DNA of 64,000 bases from Treponema socranskii subsp. paredis ATCC 35535 (GTDB lineage: Bacteria > Spirochaetota > Spirochaetia > Treponematales > Treponemataceae). Location of the stretch: contig KE332516.1 of NCBI GenBank assembly GCA_000413015.1, forward strand, positions 1-64,000. Direction: 5' to 3'. The notes under the pieces were generated by a model that made no database searches, was not told the DNA's origin, and worked only from the letters and a program-made list of their open reading frames with translations. Of this stretch, positions 1 through 11,304 are shown in pieces. How positions within the stretch are numbered: the first letter of the stretch is position 1; each line of letters begins with the position of its first letter. The position numbers and the translations under genes were made by a program.

Positions 1-25
1 AAATAATGCTTTTTATAAAAAAAGA
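1..25 (-). terminator. rrn operon terminator region
   Basis: Directly after the 3' end of 5S rRNA the minus strand reads a run of seven T after GAGCTC, then ATAAAAAGC. This T-rich stretch, able to fold with the following A-run, is where the rrn transcript would be expected to end. The window edge prevents seeing more. Confidence 0.5.
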
Positions 26-137
26 GCCCGGCAGCTACCTACTTTCCCGCTTGGAAGCAGTATCATCGGCGCAAGGGAGCTTGACTTCCGTGTTCGGAAT
101 GGGAACGGGTATTTCCTCCCCGCCATGGCCACCGGGC
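26..137 (-). rRNA. rrf: 5S ribosomal RNA
   Basis: About 112 nt. The 5' end GCCCGGTGG pairs with the 3' end ending in CCGGGC, and the interior carries the usual 5S stretch around CCCATTCCGAACACGG. It lies about 130 nt downstream of 23S rRNA in the same orientation, as the last gene of the rrn operon. Confidence 0.93.
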
Positions 138-267
138 AATAATTGCCGTACAAAAAGAAAAAGGAAGAAGGGGGCAGACGAAAACCAAAACGCCTGCCGT
201 CATTTCATACAAGCTTTTATGTGCTCGTAAGTATAGCGTTTCGCGCATAGGCACGGGAACGATAATA

Positions 268-3211
<2,944 letters not shown>

Positions 3212-3333
3212 ATTCTCTTTCCCGCGCTTTAAGCTTCCAACCGCTTATGCGCTCAAACCTTCTTCCCTTCCCTATATTTTCAAAGAGCATGCGTACCCTG
3301 CCGGTACGCCCTCACTTCTGTCCTTTTTGAATC

Positions 3334-3407
3334 TGGGACAGAATAGAGTTGAACTATTGACCCCCGCCTTATCAGAGCGGTGCTCTAACCAACTGAGCTA
3401 CTGTCCC
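3334..3407 (-). tRNA. tRNA-Ile (GAT anticodon)
   Basis: 74 nt in the 16S-23S spacer. The acceptor stem GGGACAG pairs with CTGTCCC, the D arm contains AGCTCAGTTGGTTAGAGC, the anticodon loop reads CTGATAA (anticodon GAT) and the T arm carries GTTCAACTC. CCA is not encoded. Spirochaete rrn operons commonly carry tRNA-Ile or tRNA-Ala at this place; only Ile is present here, so a second rrn operon with tRNA-Ala may exist elsewhere in the genome (inference). Confidence 0.96.
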
Positions 3408-3550
3408 GTATTTGATAATAGCCGCACTTGCTGCTCAAGGGGCACAGGGAAAGAAAGAAAGCAGGACTGTCTCAAAACACTCTCGTGCGGACAACATCCT
3501 TCGACACATGCGGTTTGCGCGCGTACACTGCGCGCCCCTCTTCCCTTGGA

Positions 3551-5089
<1,539 letters not shown>

Positions 5090-5255
5090 TGTTCCCGGAT
5101 TGCTCCGGGTCTAATTGCGTTCGTTTGTCCCCGCTTCCTTTTTGCTCTCGCTTAAGTTTAGTTCGGGAGACTTTTGTGTCTCCGCATGCGTCTTGCTTTC
5201 TTTCCTTCCCTTTGCCTGTCAAACAGCGCACCTGCGGTTTTCGCGGGTAGCTTGT

Positions 5256-5285
5256 AATTTACCGCTTTTTCCCCTTGCGTGTCAA
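5256..5285 (-). promoter_or_regulatory. Putative rrn promoter
   Basis: On the minus strand a perfect TTGACA (5285 to 5280) is followed after 18 bp by TAAATT (5261 to 5256). Transcription would start near 5249, giving a leader of about 160 nt before 16S. The remaining 420-bp interval between 16S and the WYL gene shows no gene; a second TTGACA at 5223-5218 has no good -10 at the right distance. Confidence 0.55.
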
Positions 5286-5512
5286 GTACTTCCCACCCTT
5301 TTTTCAATATTTTTTCTCTCCCACGCAGGCTTTTTTCATTCGGCAGGCGGCTCGTCCGCCTTGTACCGTACGGCAGCGCTCTCGATGTACAGCGTGCGTC
5401 TTGCGCATCGGCAAATGTATCGCCAACCGCTACACCTTCGATGCACAGACAACGAAAGACATTCAAAAAAAGCAGACGGAAGCCGTTTCAAGTAATTATT
5501 AATTAATAATTA

Positions 5513-6535
5513 TTAAAACGATCTTTCCGTTCTTTCCGCCATCGCTTTTACGGTCTTTTTCCAATCCGCCGCAAACCACTGCGGACTTTGCGGAACGGCA
5601 TTCGCTCCCTGCGCTAAAATCCATTCCATGACTTTCAGGACTTGCGTTGAAGAAAATTCTATCCGTGTTTTTTCTTCATCTTCAAAATCCGTAAGTTTCT
5701 GATTGTCCGCCCAAAGACGCTCTTTTACATACGGCCGAGCGTCTCCGTAAAAATCGATTATAAAATCGACGGAATCTTCCGACACAAATGCGCCGAACTT
5801 TCCGCCGCCGCAATAGGAAGAAAATTCAAAATCATCGGGAAGTTCAAAATGCTCGTCCGTAACGACACAGCTCTTCATTCGGCTCAAGGCGAAAAGACGC
5901 ACGGCCTTTTTATTCAAATCATAGCCGAATAGAAAACAAAGCCCCTCATCCATAAGGATCTGATACGGCGCGACGCGGCGCCGGATCGGTTCCGGATTCC
6001 ACCTGCCGCTGTACTCAAAATCGATAACTGCGTTTTCCTGCAAAGAACGTATAACTTTTTTCCAAACAGCTTCATTCGTTACGACTTTCGGAACGGGCGG
6101 AACGGCGATTCTCTTTAAAAGAGAACTTTTGCTCAAGCCCTGTGTATCCGTTACAAAATCGATAACTTCGGAAATCGATTTATAAATAGGACTTCCTTCA
6201 AAACTTGAAAGTAATGTTTTTGCTGCCGAAAGATAAAAAACATCCTCTGCGGAAATATCATTCAAAGGGAATTCAAAGGCAGTGCTGTAATAATAGCCGC
6301 CTTTGTGTCTGTCAAATTCCAGAGGTGCGTGAAAATAAGTACGAAGCATATCGATATCGCGGTTAATTGTAGCCTCGCCGACTTTGCTGTAGCCTGTCGT
6401 CTCGCAGTAAAGCCGCTGTAACTTCAGATTATCGGGATAACTTCCGGATTTAATTGCTCTATGGATGATATTTATCCGTTCAAGTATTTTTCTGTTCAGC
6501 TGCCGAGTCTGCTGTTTTTTGTTTTCCCGCTTCAT
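5513..6535 (-). CDS. WYL-domain transcriptional regulator
   Basis: 340 aa from ATG at 6535. The N-terminal third has helix-turn-helix character with many basic residues (MKRENKKQQTRQLNRKI). The middle holds a WYL fold (IDFEYSGRWNPEPIRRRVAP, then CFLFGYDLNKKAVRLFALSRM), and the C-terminus looks like the WCX extension. Such YafY/PafBC/BrxR-like proteins bind ligands or nucleic acid and control stress or defence genes. An upstream in-frame ATG at 6598 would place the start beyond the promoter, so 6535 is preferred: it lies seven bases after a TATAAT and has no Shine-Dalgarno, suggesting a leaderless mRNA. It is divergent from the island genes and has a 17-bp dyad at its own -35, so autoregulation is likely. 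Confidence 0.85.
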   Translation of the reverse strand: MKRENKKQQTRQLNRKILERINIIHRAIKSGSYPDNLKLQRLYCETTGYSKVGEATINRDIDMLRTYFHAPLEFDRHKGGYYYSTAFEFPLNDISAEDVFYLSAAKTLLSSFEGSPIYKSISEVIDFVTDTQGLSKSSLLKRIAVPPVPKVVTNEAVWKKVIRSLQENAVIDFEYSGRWNPEPIRRRVAPYQILMDEGLCFLFGYDLNKKAVRLFALSRMKSCVVTDEHFELPDDFEFSSYCGGGKFGAFVSEDSVDFIIDFYGDARPYVKERLWADNQKLTDFEDEEKTRIEFSSTQVLKVMEWILAQGANAVPQSPQWFAADWKKTVKAMAERTERSF

Positions 6536-6541
6536 AAAACT

Positions 6542-6576
6542 ATTATAACACAAACCGCTATCATTTGGTGATAGCG
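6542..6576 (-). promoter_or_regulatory. WYL gene promoter with operator A
   Basis: An extended -10 TGTTATAAT ends at 6542 on the minus strand. No -35 consensus is present; instead a perfect dyad CGCTATCA-N5-TGATAGCG (6556-6576, core 6558-6574) covers the -35 position, 10 bp from the -10. The same core occurs at three other promoters of this island. Confidence 0.7.
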
Positions 6577-6598
6577 AATAATTTTTATTTTTTTGCAA

Positions 6599-6632
6599 CT
6601 ATCGTGATATGATAGAGAATGTGTGGTATAAT
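6599..6632 (+). promoter_or_regulatory. Promoter with operator B for the 6654 gene
   Basis: Dyad CTATCGTGATATGATAG (6599-6615) is followed after 11 bp by an extended -10 TGGTATAAT (TATAAT 6627-6632). The dyad replaces a -35 box. A strong ribosome binding site, GGAGG, follows at 6640-6644 before ATG 6654. Confidence 0.7.
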
Positions 6633-6653
6633 TTAAGTAGGAGGTAAAAGACT

Positions 6654-7466
6654 ATGCTTTCAACATTTGAATATTCAGAATTTGAAAAACAAAAAAATCA
6701 TGACTTAGATAAGTTAATGAACGAATGGATAGAACAGTTATCAAAGAATAAAACTCCCATTGATAACGGAAACAAGGAAACAACAACCCCTCAAGATTGT
6801 TTTGCAAAAGACGGTTTTTTCCCCGGATATTTCGATCAAAAAAGAAAAACGGTTTTTATAGGCCGTGAGCCGAGAAACATCGGAGGTTATGACTTTAGAG
6901 ATACGACAAAAGAATTTTTTGACAAGGATTTTAGCAACAAGAATTCATGGTGGCGGCATATTTTTTATATGGTATATGGAATTAAAACGGAAAGAAAATT
7001 TCCATTCGAAAAGATTCCGGAATCTTCGGAAATCTTGAACGAAATGCGTGAAACTAATGATTTCGGATTCGCCTGCATAAATATTTCAAAATACAGTAAT
7101 GACGATCCTGATAATTGGGAGACTAATACAGATTTGGTTGATCGTTTCTTAAAAGATTCGGAGTTGGAAAAAACAAACTTTTTTCAAGAGCAATTAAAAA
7201 TATTGGACCCCGATATAATCATAACAGCCAATTTATGGGACGGTACGATTGCTGAAAACTACATAAATTTATGCTTCCCCGGTGAATTTTCAAAAAATAA
7301 AACACTTACTCATAACAAAGAAGGCGTCGCCGCATACGGCAAATATAATCTGAACGGCAAAGAAATAGATTATATCGATTTGTTTCACTTCTCCGCAAAC
7401 AAGAGCGACGAGTACTGTTATTACAATCCCGTTATGAAGATTTTGTTTAATAAAGCCAGAAAATAA
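6654..7466 (+). CDS. Unknown protein, possible uracil-DNA-glycosylase-like fold
   Basis: 270 aa, first gene of the divergent island unit, with an AGGAGG ribosome site. I do not recognise a named family. A hydrophobic strand followed by a G-x-EP motif (KTVFIGREPRNIGGYD, residues 66-80) resembles the first active-site motif of UDG-superfamily proteins. A second strand (DPDIIITANLWDG, in the last third) and a late LFHFSANK motif fall where UDG-like folds carry their second and third motifs. The assignment to this fold is inference. Composition is AT-rich and lysine/asparagine-rich, unlike the flanking housekeeping genes. Expression is likely controlled through operator B. Confidence 0.6.
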   Translation: MLSTFEYSEFEKQKNHDLDKLMNEWIEQLSKNKTPIDNGNKETTTPQDCFAKDGFFPGYFDQKRKTVFIGREPRNIGGYDFRDTTKEFFDKDFSNKNSWWRHIFYMVYGIKTERKFPFEKIPESSEILNEMRETNDFGFACINISKYSNDDPDNWETNTDLVDRFLKDSELEKTNFFQEQLKILDPDIIITANLWDGTIAENYINLCFPGEFSKNKTLTHNKEGVAAYGKYNLNGKEIDYIDLFHFSANKSDEYCYYNPVMKILFNKARK

Positions 7467-7474
7467 TTTTTCCG

Positions 7475-7507
7475 CTATCGTGATCTGATATTCTCCCCTG
7501 TTACTAT
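7475..7507 (+). promoter_or_regulatory. Promoter with operator C for the HD gene
   Basis: Dyad CTATCGTGATCTGATAT (7475-7491) precedes an extended -10 TGTTACTAT (TACTAT 7502-7507) by 10 bp, the same geometry as the other three sites. A second inverted repeat, TCCCCTGTT (7494-7502) and AACAGGGGA (7521-7529), brackets the -10 and expected start point and could form a hairpin in read-through transcripts. Confidence 0.6.
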
Positions 7508-7561
7508 ATCTGTAAATCTTAACAGGGGAATCAACTCTCTGTTCATTAAGACAAAATTCGA

Positions 7562-8137
7562 ATGGCGGAATATCAGTATATAAATTGTCGAAATCTGCTT
7601 TCTCTTCCAGATGAGATTGAATCCGTTTTCAGTACTCTCGGAGTTCCGCCAAGGTTATACGCTCATTCGCTGCTTGTTCACGATGTTGCAAATAAATTGC
7701 TTGAAAAGATAAACGGTACATGGAGAAATCTGAACATCAATAAATATCTCGTCTTATTTGGTGCGGCCGCTCACGACATAGGAAAAACCGTTTACATTAA
7801 CGAACTTTCGGAAGAAGGGCATAAACATGAACAGGAAGGCTTACGGCTTTTACGGTCTCTCGGTTTCTCCGAAGAAAAATCACAATTTGCCGCCTCTCAC
7901 GCTTTATGGTCGGAAAGCTCAACGCTTGAAGAACTCGCAGTTTCACTTGCCGATAAAATCTGGAAGGGCAGTCGTGTACCGGATTTGGAAGATTTGGCAG
8001 CGGCAAAAATCGCAGCCGTAACAAACCGTGAACGCTGGGAAGTTTTCCGTTCTTTGGATACTATCATTCAAGCAATCGCAAGAGAGTCCGACAAACGATT
8101 GTTTTTTCAAAATAATTTCCCCACTATCATGCTATGA
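7562..8137 (+). CDS. HD-domain phosphohydrolase
   Basis: 191 aa. The full set of HD-superfamily metal ligands is visible: His35 in RLYAHSLLVHDVA, His71-Asp72 in AAAHDIGK, His89, His113 and Asp131 (SLADKIWKG). The protein is therefore expected to be an active metal-dependent phosphohydrolase; the substrate (nucleotide, cyclic nucleotide or other) cannot be told. There is no obvious Shine-Dalgarno. It has its own promoter with operator C and lies within the WYL-controlled island. Two flanking genes of unknown function suggest a shared role in a stress or defence response (inference). Confidence 0.8.
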   Translation: MAEYQYINCRNLLSLPDEIESVFSTLGVPPRLYAHSLLVHDVANKLLEKINGTWRNLNINKYLVLFGAAAHDIGKTVYINELSEEGHKHEQEGLRLLRSLGFSEEKSQFAASHALWSESSTLEELAVSLADKIWKGSRVPDLEDLAAAKIAAVTNRERWEVFRSLDTIIQAIARESDKRLFFQNNFPTIML

Positions 8138-8156
8138 TAGCCGCCCGTGTTATATT
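8124..8156 (+). promoter_or_regulatory. Promoter with operator D for the 8191 gene
   Basis: A perfect dyad CTATCATGCTATGATAG (8124-8140) overlaps the stop codon of the HD gene. It is followed after 10 bp by an extended -10 TGTTATATT (TATATT 8151-8156). This is the most symmetric of the four copies. Confidence 0.7.
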
Positions 8157-8190
8157 TTTTATAAACAGTCAGCCGCTGAAGGAGATAAAA

Positions 8191-8823
8191 ATGACATTAT
8201 TAACCCGTGAGGAAACATTATTGTTCGCTGTACCGTCTTTATTTAGTGAACTATTTTCAATAAAAGAAATATTTCTGGGCGAAATAGACCAAAGTCTGAT
8301 AGCCTACAAACGGGACAGTACAACCAAAAAGGCAGATGAATATGGCGCCGGTTTTTATTATACTTACAAATCAAATAATTTCTTTATAGGATTTAGCCCT
8401 TGCTGTGAAAAAGAATTTTTTCTTTCCCTTGCAATCGAGGAGAATCAAAATAATAGCAAACTGGGCAAAAAACTGTATTTTCGGAAAGGGTGGTACTATA
8501 TACCTCTACAAAATTCTTCAATAAGCGTTTGTGATAAAAAAGTTCTTTCTGAAGTAAGAATGCGTTTACGTAAAATTGATTGGCCTCTGCCGGATCACAT
8601 ATATCGATCTCTTCCGGCTTTTTTTTCAATGGAAAATAAAATAATTCGTCTTATTGAAGAAAGTAATTGCCGGAATGAATATAATAAATTTAACTGCTGT
8701 GAATGGTTTTATTATTTTGAAAATCAAACAAAATTCGACACTGACGAGTTCAAGTCGTTTTTATTTGCGGATTCATATCAGCAGCAGTTAGATGCTTTTA
8801 AGGAATGGATTAAATTGCTATGA
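8191..8823 (+). CDS. Unknown protein of the WYL island
   Basis: 210 aa. ATG 8191 is chosen because GGAG lies 8 bp upstream; an earlier in-frame ATG at 8134 falls inside operator D. I recognise no family. The protein is rich in aromatic residues (for example GAGFYYTYKSNNFFIGFSP) and has several cysteines (PCCEKE, NCCEWFYYF), with no signal peptide or membrane segment, so it is probably cytosolic. It is followed 21 bp later by a membrane-protein gene with its own ribosome site, likely co-transcribed. Confidence 0.55.
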   Translation: MTLLTREETLLFAVPSLFSELFSIKEIFLGEIDQSLIAYKRDSTTKKADEYGAGFYYTYKSNNFFIGFSPCCEKEFFLSLAIEENQNNSKLGKKLYFRKGWYYIPLQNSSISVCDKKVLSEVRMRLRKIDWPLPDHIYRSLPAFFSMENKIIRLIEESNCRNEYNKFNCCEWFYYFENQTKFDTDEFKSFLFADSYQQQLDAFKEWIKLL

Positions 8824-8844
8824 AAATATTTTAAGGGGAAAACC

Positions 8845-9603
8845 ATGAATCGATTTTTGTATATTTTAAAGTCTTTGTTCGCGATTGCGCTGGTTATAAT
8901 TCTCCCGTTATCGCTTTTGTCGGTTGCCTATCCGAAATTATTGATAGAAATCTTGTCGGCAGGATTTTATTTGTTTTCAATTACTGTGTGTTTTTTGATT
9001 TGGAATAGAAAAACAAAGATAAATCGGATAGAATTTTGTTCAATACTTTCTTTAGTCCTCTACGTGCAGTTAATACATATTTCGCTTTTAGCACAAGAAT
9101 CAAATGAGCATATTTTTATTGTAAAGCTGTTTCAACAGCCGCTTGAATCCGATGAGAAAATTTCAGTGATGTTTTCACAATTTATTATGATTATCTATAT
9201 CGTACTTTTCATTATGAAGAACACAGCTGAAATCTCGGAAGCAAACAGCAGATTTTCATCAGACACAATGAATACGAAATTTTTTGATATTGATACTAAA
9301 TTGACTGAAAAAGAGATTACGGAAAATGAAGCGGAAAAGCTAAGGCAGCAAGTCGGCACGGAAGCTGATTTTTATTCCGAACAAAAAGAATGTTTTGCTG
9401 TGCTTTTTAAATGTATGACGGCATTTGTCGTTTTGACGTGTATTCATTTTGCTTTAGGAATCGGAATGGATGTATTTTTGAAAAACGAATTGTTAAAAAT
9501 GGCAATTTTTTCAAATATTCCTATCGTCGTAGGAATAAGTTTTCCGTTCATTGTTTTATATATAGTATTCGGAATTACCGTTGGAATTAAAAAATCATTG
9601 TAA
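8845..9603 (+). CDS. Membrane protein with FlhA/FHIPEP-like segment
   Basis: 252 aa with about six predicted membrane segments (near 9-28, 35-53, 66-83, 106-125, 184-206, 219-246). Between segments four and five the stretch IDTKLTEKEITENEAEKL followed by GTEADFY closely resembles the conserved cytoplasmic loop of FlhA-type flagellar/type III export proteins (ID-DLN-G-I-E-EA-R, EADFYGAMDG). The large C-terminal cytosolic domain and the MDGASKF part are missing, so it is not a working FlhA. It ends the WYL island and starts after AAGGGG. Function unknown; it may be a repurposed export-gate-like membrane component (inference). Confidence 0.6.
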   Translation: MNRFLYILKSLFAIALVIILPLSLLSVAYPKLLIEILSAGFYLFSITVCFLIWNRKTKINRIEFCSILSLVLYVQLIHISLLAQESNEHIFIVKLFQQPLESDEKISVMFSQFIMIIYIVLFIMKNTAEISEANSRFSSDTMNTKFFDIDTKLTEKEITENEAEKLRQQVGTEADFYSEQKECFAVLFKCMTAFVVLTCIHFALGIGMDVFLKNELLKMAIFSNIPIVVGISFPFIVLYIVFGITVGIKKSL

Positions 9604-9729
9604 AACAATCGAGAATGAAAAGGGAAAAATTATTTTTTTAGACGACAAGTCGTACAAAGTGAAACGGAAAAAAGATTCTGCAACGAAATACTTTCAATTC
9701 TATTGTCGGCAAAACCTCAATCACACGCG

Positions 9730-9768
9730 TTGACCAGTCTTTCCATTCACTATAAAATTAGCGCTATG
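9730..9768 (+). promoter_or_regulatory. xseA promoter, probably leaderless
   Basis: TTGACC (9730-9735), 17-bp spacer, TAAAAT (9753-9758), then seven bases to ATG 9766. No Shine-Dalgarno fits in this space, so the mRNA probably begins at or next to the start codon. Confidence 0.55.
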
Positions 9769-11004
9769 GCACATTCGGCACAAGACGGCTCCGCGTTTTT
9801 TTCCGTGACACAGATCACAAATCTCATAAAAGAGATGATCGAAGGTTCGTTCGGCACCGTCGTCGTCGAAGGTGAAATTTCCAACTGCAAACTGACAAGC
9901 GCCGGCCACATCTATTTGACGCTGAAAGATTCCGGCGCGCAGCTCGGATGTGCGATGTGGCGGAGCGCGACGCCCTCTCTTTCGTTTTCACCGAAAGACG
10001 GTATGCTCGTGCGCTGTACCGGACGCCTTACGGTATACCCCCCGCACGGCAAATATCAGCTCGTCATTTCGCGCATGGAAATGGCGGGCGCGGGAAATAT
10101 TTTACAGATGCTCGAAGAGCGCAAAAAGCGCCTTGCAGCGGAAGGCATATTCGACGAAGCGCACAAAAAACCGCTGCCGCTTTTTCCGAAAACGATCGGT
10201 ATCGTTACGAGCGCGACGGGAGCCGCCCTGCGCGATATCCTGCAGATTATGAAGCGGAGGAATCCCTGCGTATCGGCGGTCATTTTGCCCGCAACGGTGC
10301 AGGGAGAAGGCGCGGCGGAAACGATCGTGAGGCAGATAAAAGTCGCAAATTATTTCCGGCTTTGCGACGTGCTCATCGTCGGACGCGGAGGCGGTTCCCT
10401 CGAAGATCTGCTTCCCTTCAGCGACGAAGCCGTAGTACGCGCCGTCTACGAATCGAATATACCGGTGATTTCCGCCGTCGGACACGAAATCGATTGGGCG
10501 CTTTCCGATTACGCAGCCGATTTTCGAGCCCCGACTCCGTCGGCCGCAGCGGAAGCCGCAGTTCCGCTCAAAAGCGATATCATTCGCACGCTGCAAACCT
10601 ATGCCGATACCTTCCATACGGAAATAAAACGCAAAGTCGAAAACATGAAGCTCGTCGTGCGCACATTCAATCCCGAAAATCTCGAACTGCAGTTCCGAAC
10701 TATCGAACAGCCGCTCCTTGCGCGCTTTGACGGCGCAAAAGTCGCGCTGCTGCAAAATATCGATCAAAAATTAAAAGACGCAAAACACCGCATCGCCCTG
10801 TGTACGCACGTACTCGAAAGCGCAAGTCCCGAAAAAATTTTTGCACGAGGCTATTCGATGGTACGAGACACGGCAAGCGGAGATGTCGTGCGGGATGCAT
10901 CGCTCATCGCAGTCGGAGCGGAGCTCGAAATCGTTCCGGCAAAAGGACAACTTAGGGCGACCGTCAAAAGCGTACACGCAGAGGCAAACGGATTTATTAA
11001 TTAA
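9766..11004 (+). CDS. xseA: Exodeoxyribonuclease VII large subunit
   Basis: 412 aa from ATG 9766 (MAHSAQDGSAFFSVTQI). An N-terminal OB-fold (VVVEGEISNCKLTSAGHIYL) binds single-stranded DNA. The catalytic domain shows GIVTSATGAALRDI, VGRGGGSLEDLLPFSDE and VGHEIDWALSDYAADFRAPT, all family hallmarks. Exonuclease VII degrades single-stranded DNA from both ends to short oligonucleotides in mismatch and recombination repair. It is followed by xseB 21 bp later and then mutL, so the three probably form one DNA-repair operon. An earlier in-frame start at 9703 lies upstream of the likely promoter and is disfavoured. Confidence 0.95.
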   Translation: MAHSAQDGSAFFSVTQITNLIKEMIEGSFGTVVVEGEISNCKLTSAGHIYLTLKDSGAQLGCAMWRSATPSLSFSPKDGMLVRCTGRLTVYPPHGKYQLVISRMEMAGAGNILQMLEERKKRLAAEGIFDEAHKKPLPLFPKTIGIVTSATGAALRDILQIMKRRNPCVSAVILPATVQGEGAAETIVRQIKVANYFRLCDVLIVGRGGGSLEDLLPFSDEAVVRAVYESNIPVISAVGHEIDWALSDYAADFRAPTPSAAAEAAVPLKSDIIRTLQTYADTFHTEIKRKVENMKLVVRTFNPENLELQFRTIEQPLLARFDGAKVALLQNIDQKLKDAKHRIALCTHVLESASPEKIFARGYSMVRDTASGDVVRDASLIAVGAELEIVPAKGQLRATVKSVHAEANGFIN

Positions 11005-11025
11005 TAATTTTACAAGGAGTTCGTC

Positions 11026-11304
11026 ATGAAAAATTTTGCAAAAAACCTTGAAACGCTTGAAAAGCTTACCGCCGACATCAAGCGCGACGACATATCGCTC
11101 GAAGATGCGCTCAAAGATTTCGAAATGGGCATAAAACTTGCGCGCGGCATGGAAGCCGAAATCGACAGGATCGAAGGAAAAATTCAAATGCTCATGAACG
11201 AACCCGCACCCGAAAGCGCGGATACGCCCGAACTCGATCTTTTTTCGGGCGCCGATGAAACGACGGGAACGGCGGGCGCTCCGCAGGAGGGCACGCGTCA
11301 ATGA
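11026..11304 (+). CDS. xseB: Exodeoxyribonuclease VII small subunit
   Basis: 92 aa. The N-terminal 55 residues form the helical hairpin of XseB (NLETLEKLTADIKRDDISLE, then ALKDFEMGIKLA). The C-terminal tail is acidic and low-complexity. It binds the XseA coiled coil to form exonuclease VII. An AAGGAG site precedes ATG 11026. The stop overlaps the start of mutL (ATGA), indicating translational coupling. Confidence 0.93.
   Translation: MKNFAKNLETLEKLTADIKRDDISLEDALKDFEMGIKLARGMEAEIDRIEGKIQMLMNEPAPESADTPELDLFSGADETTGTAGAPQEGTRQ

Noticed and set aside
5493-5512. 20-bp perfect AT palindrome after the WYL gene, similar to one spanning the xseA stop (near 10993-11008)
   Set aside because: It consists only of A and T around stop codons and can arise by composition; it is not used as evidence for a repeat family.
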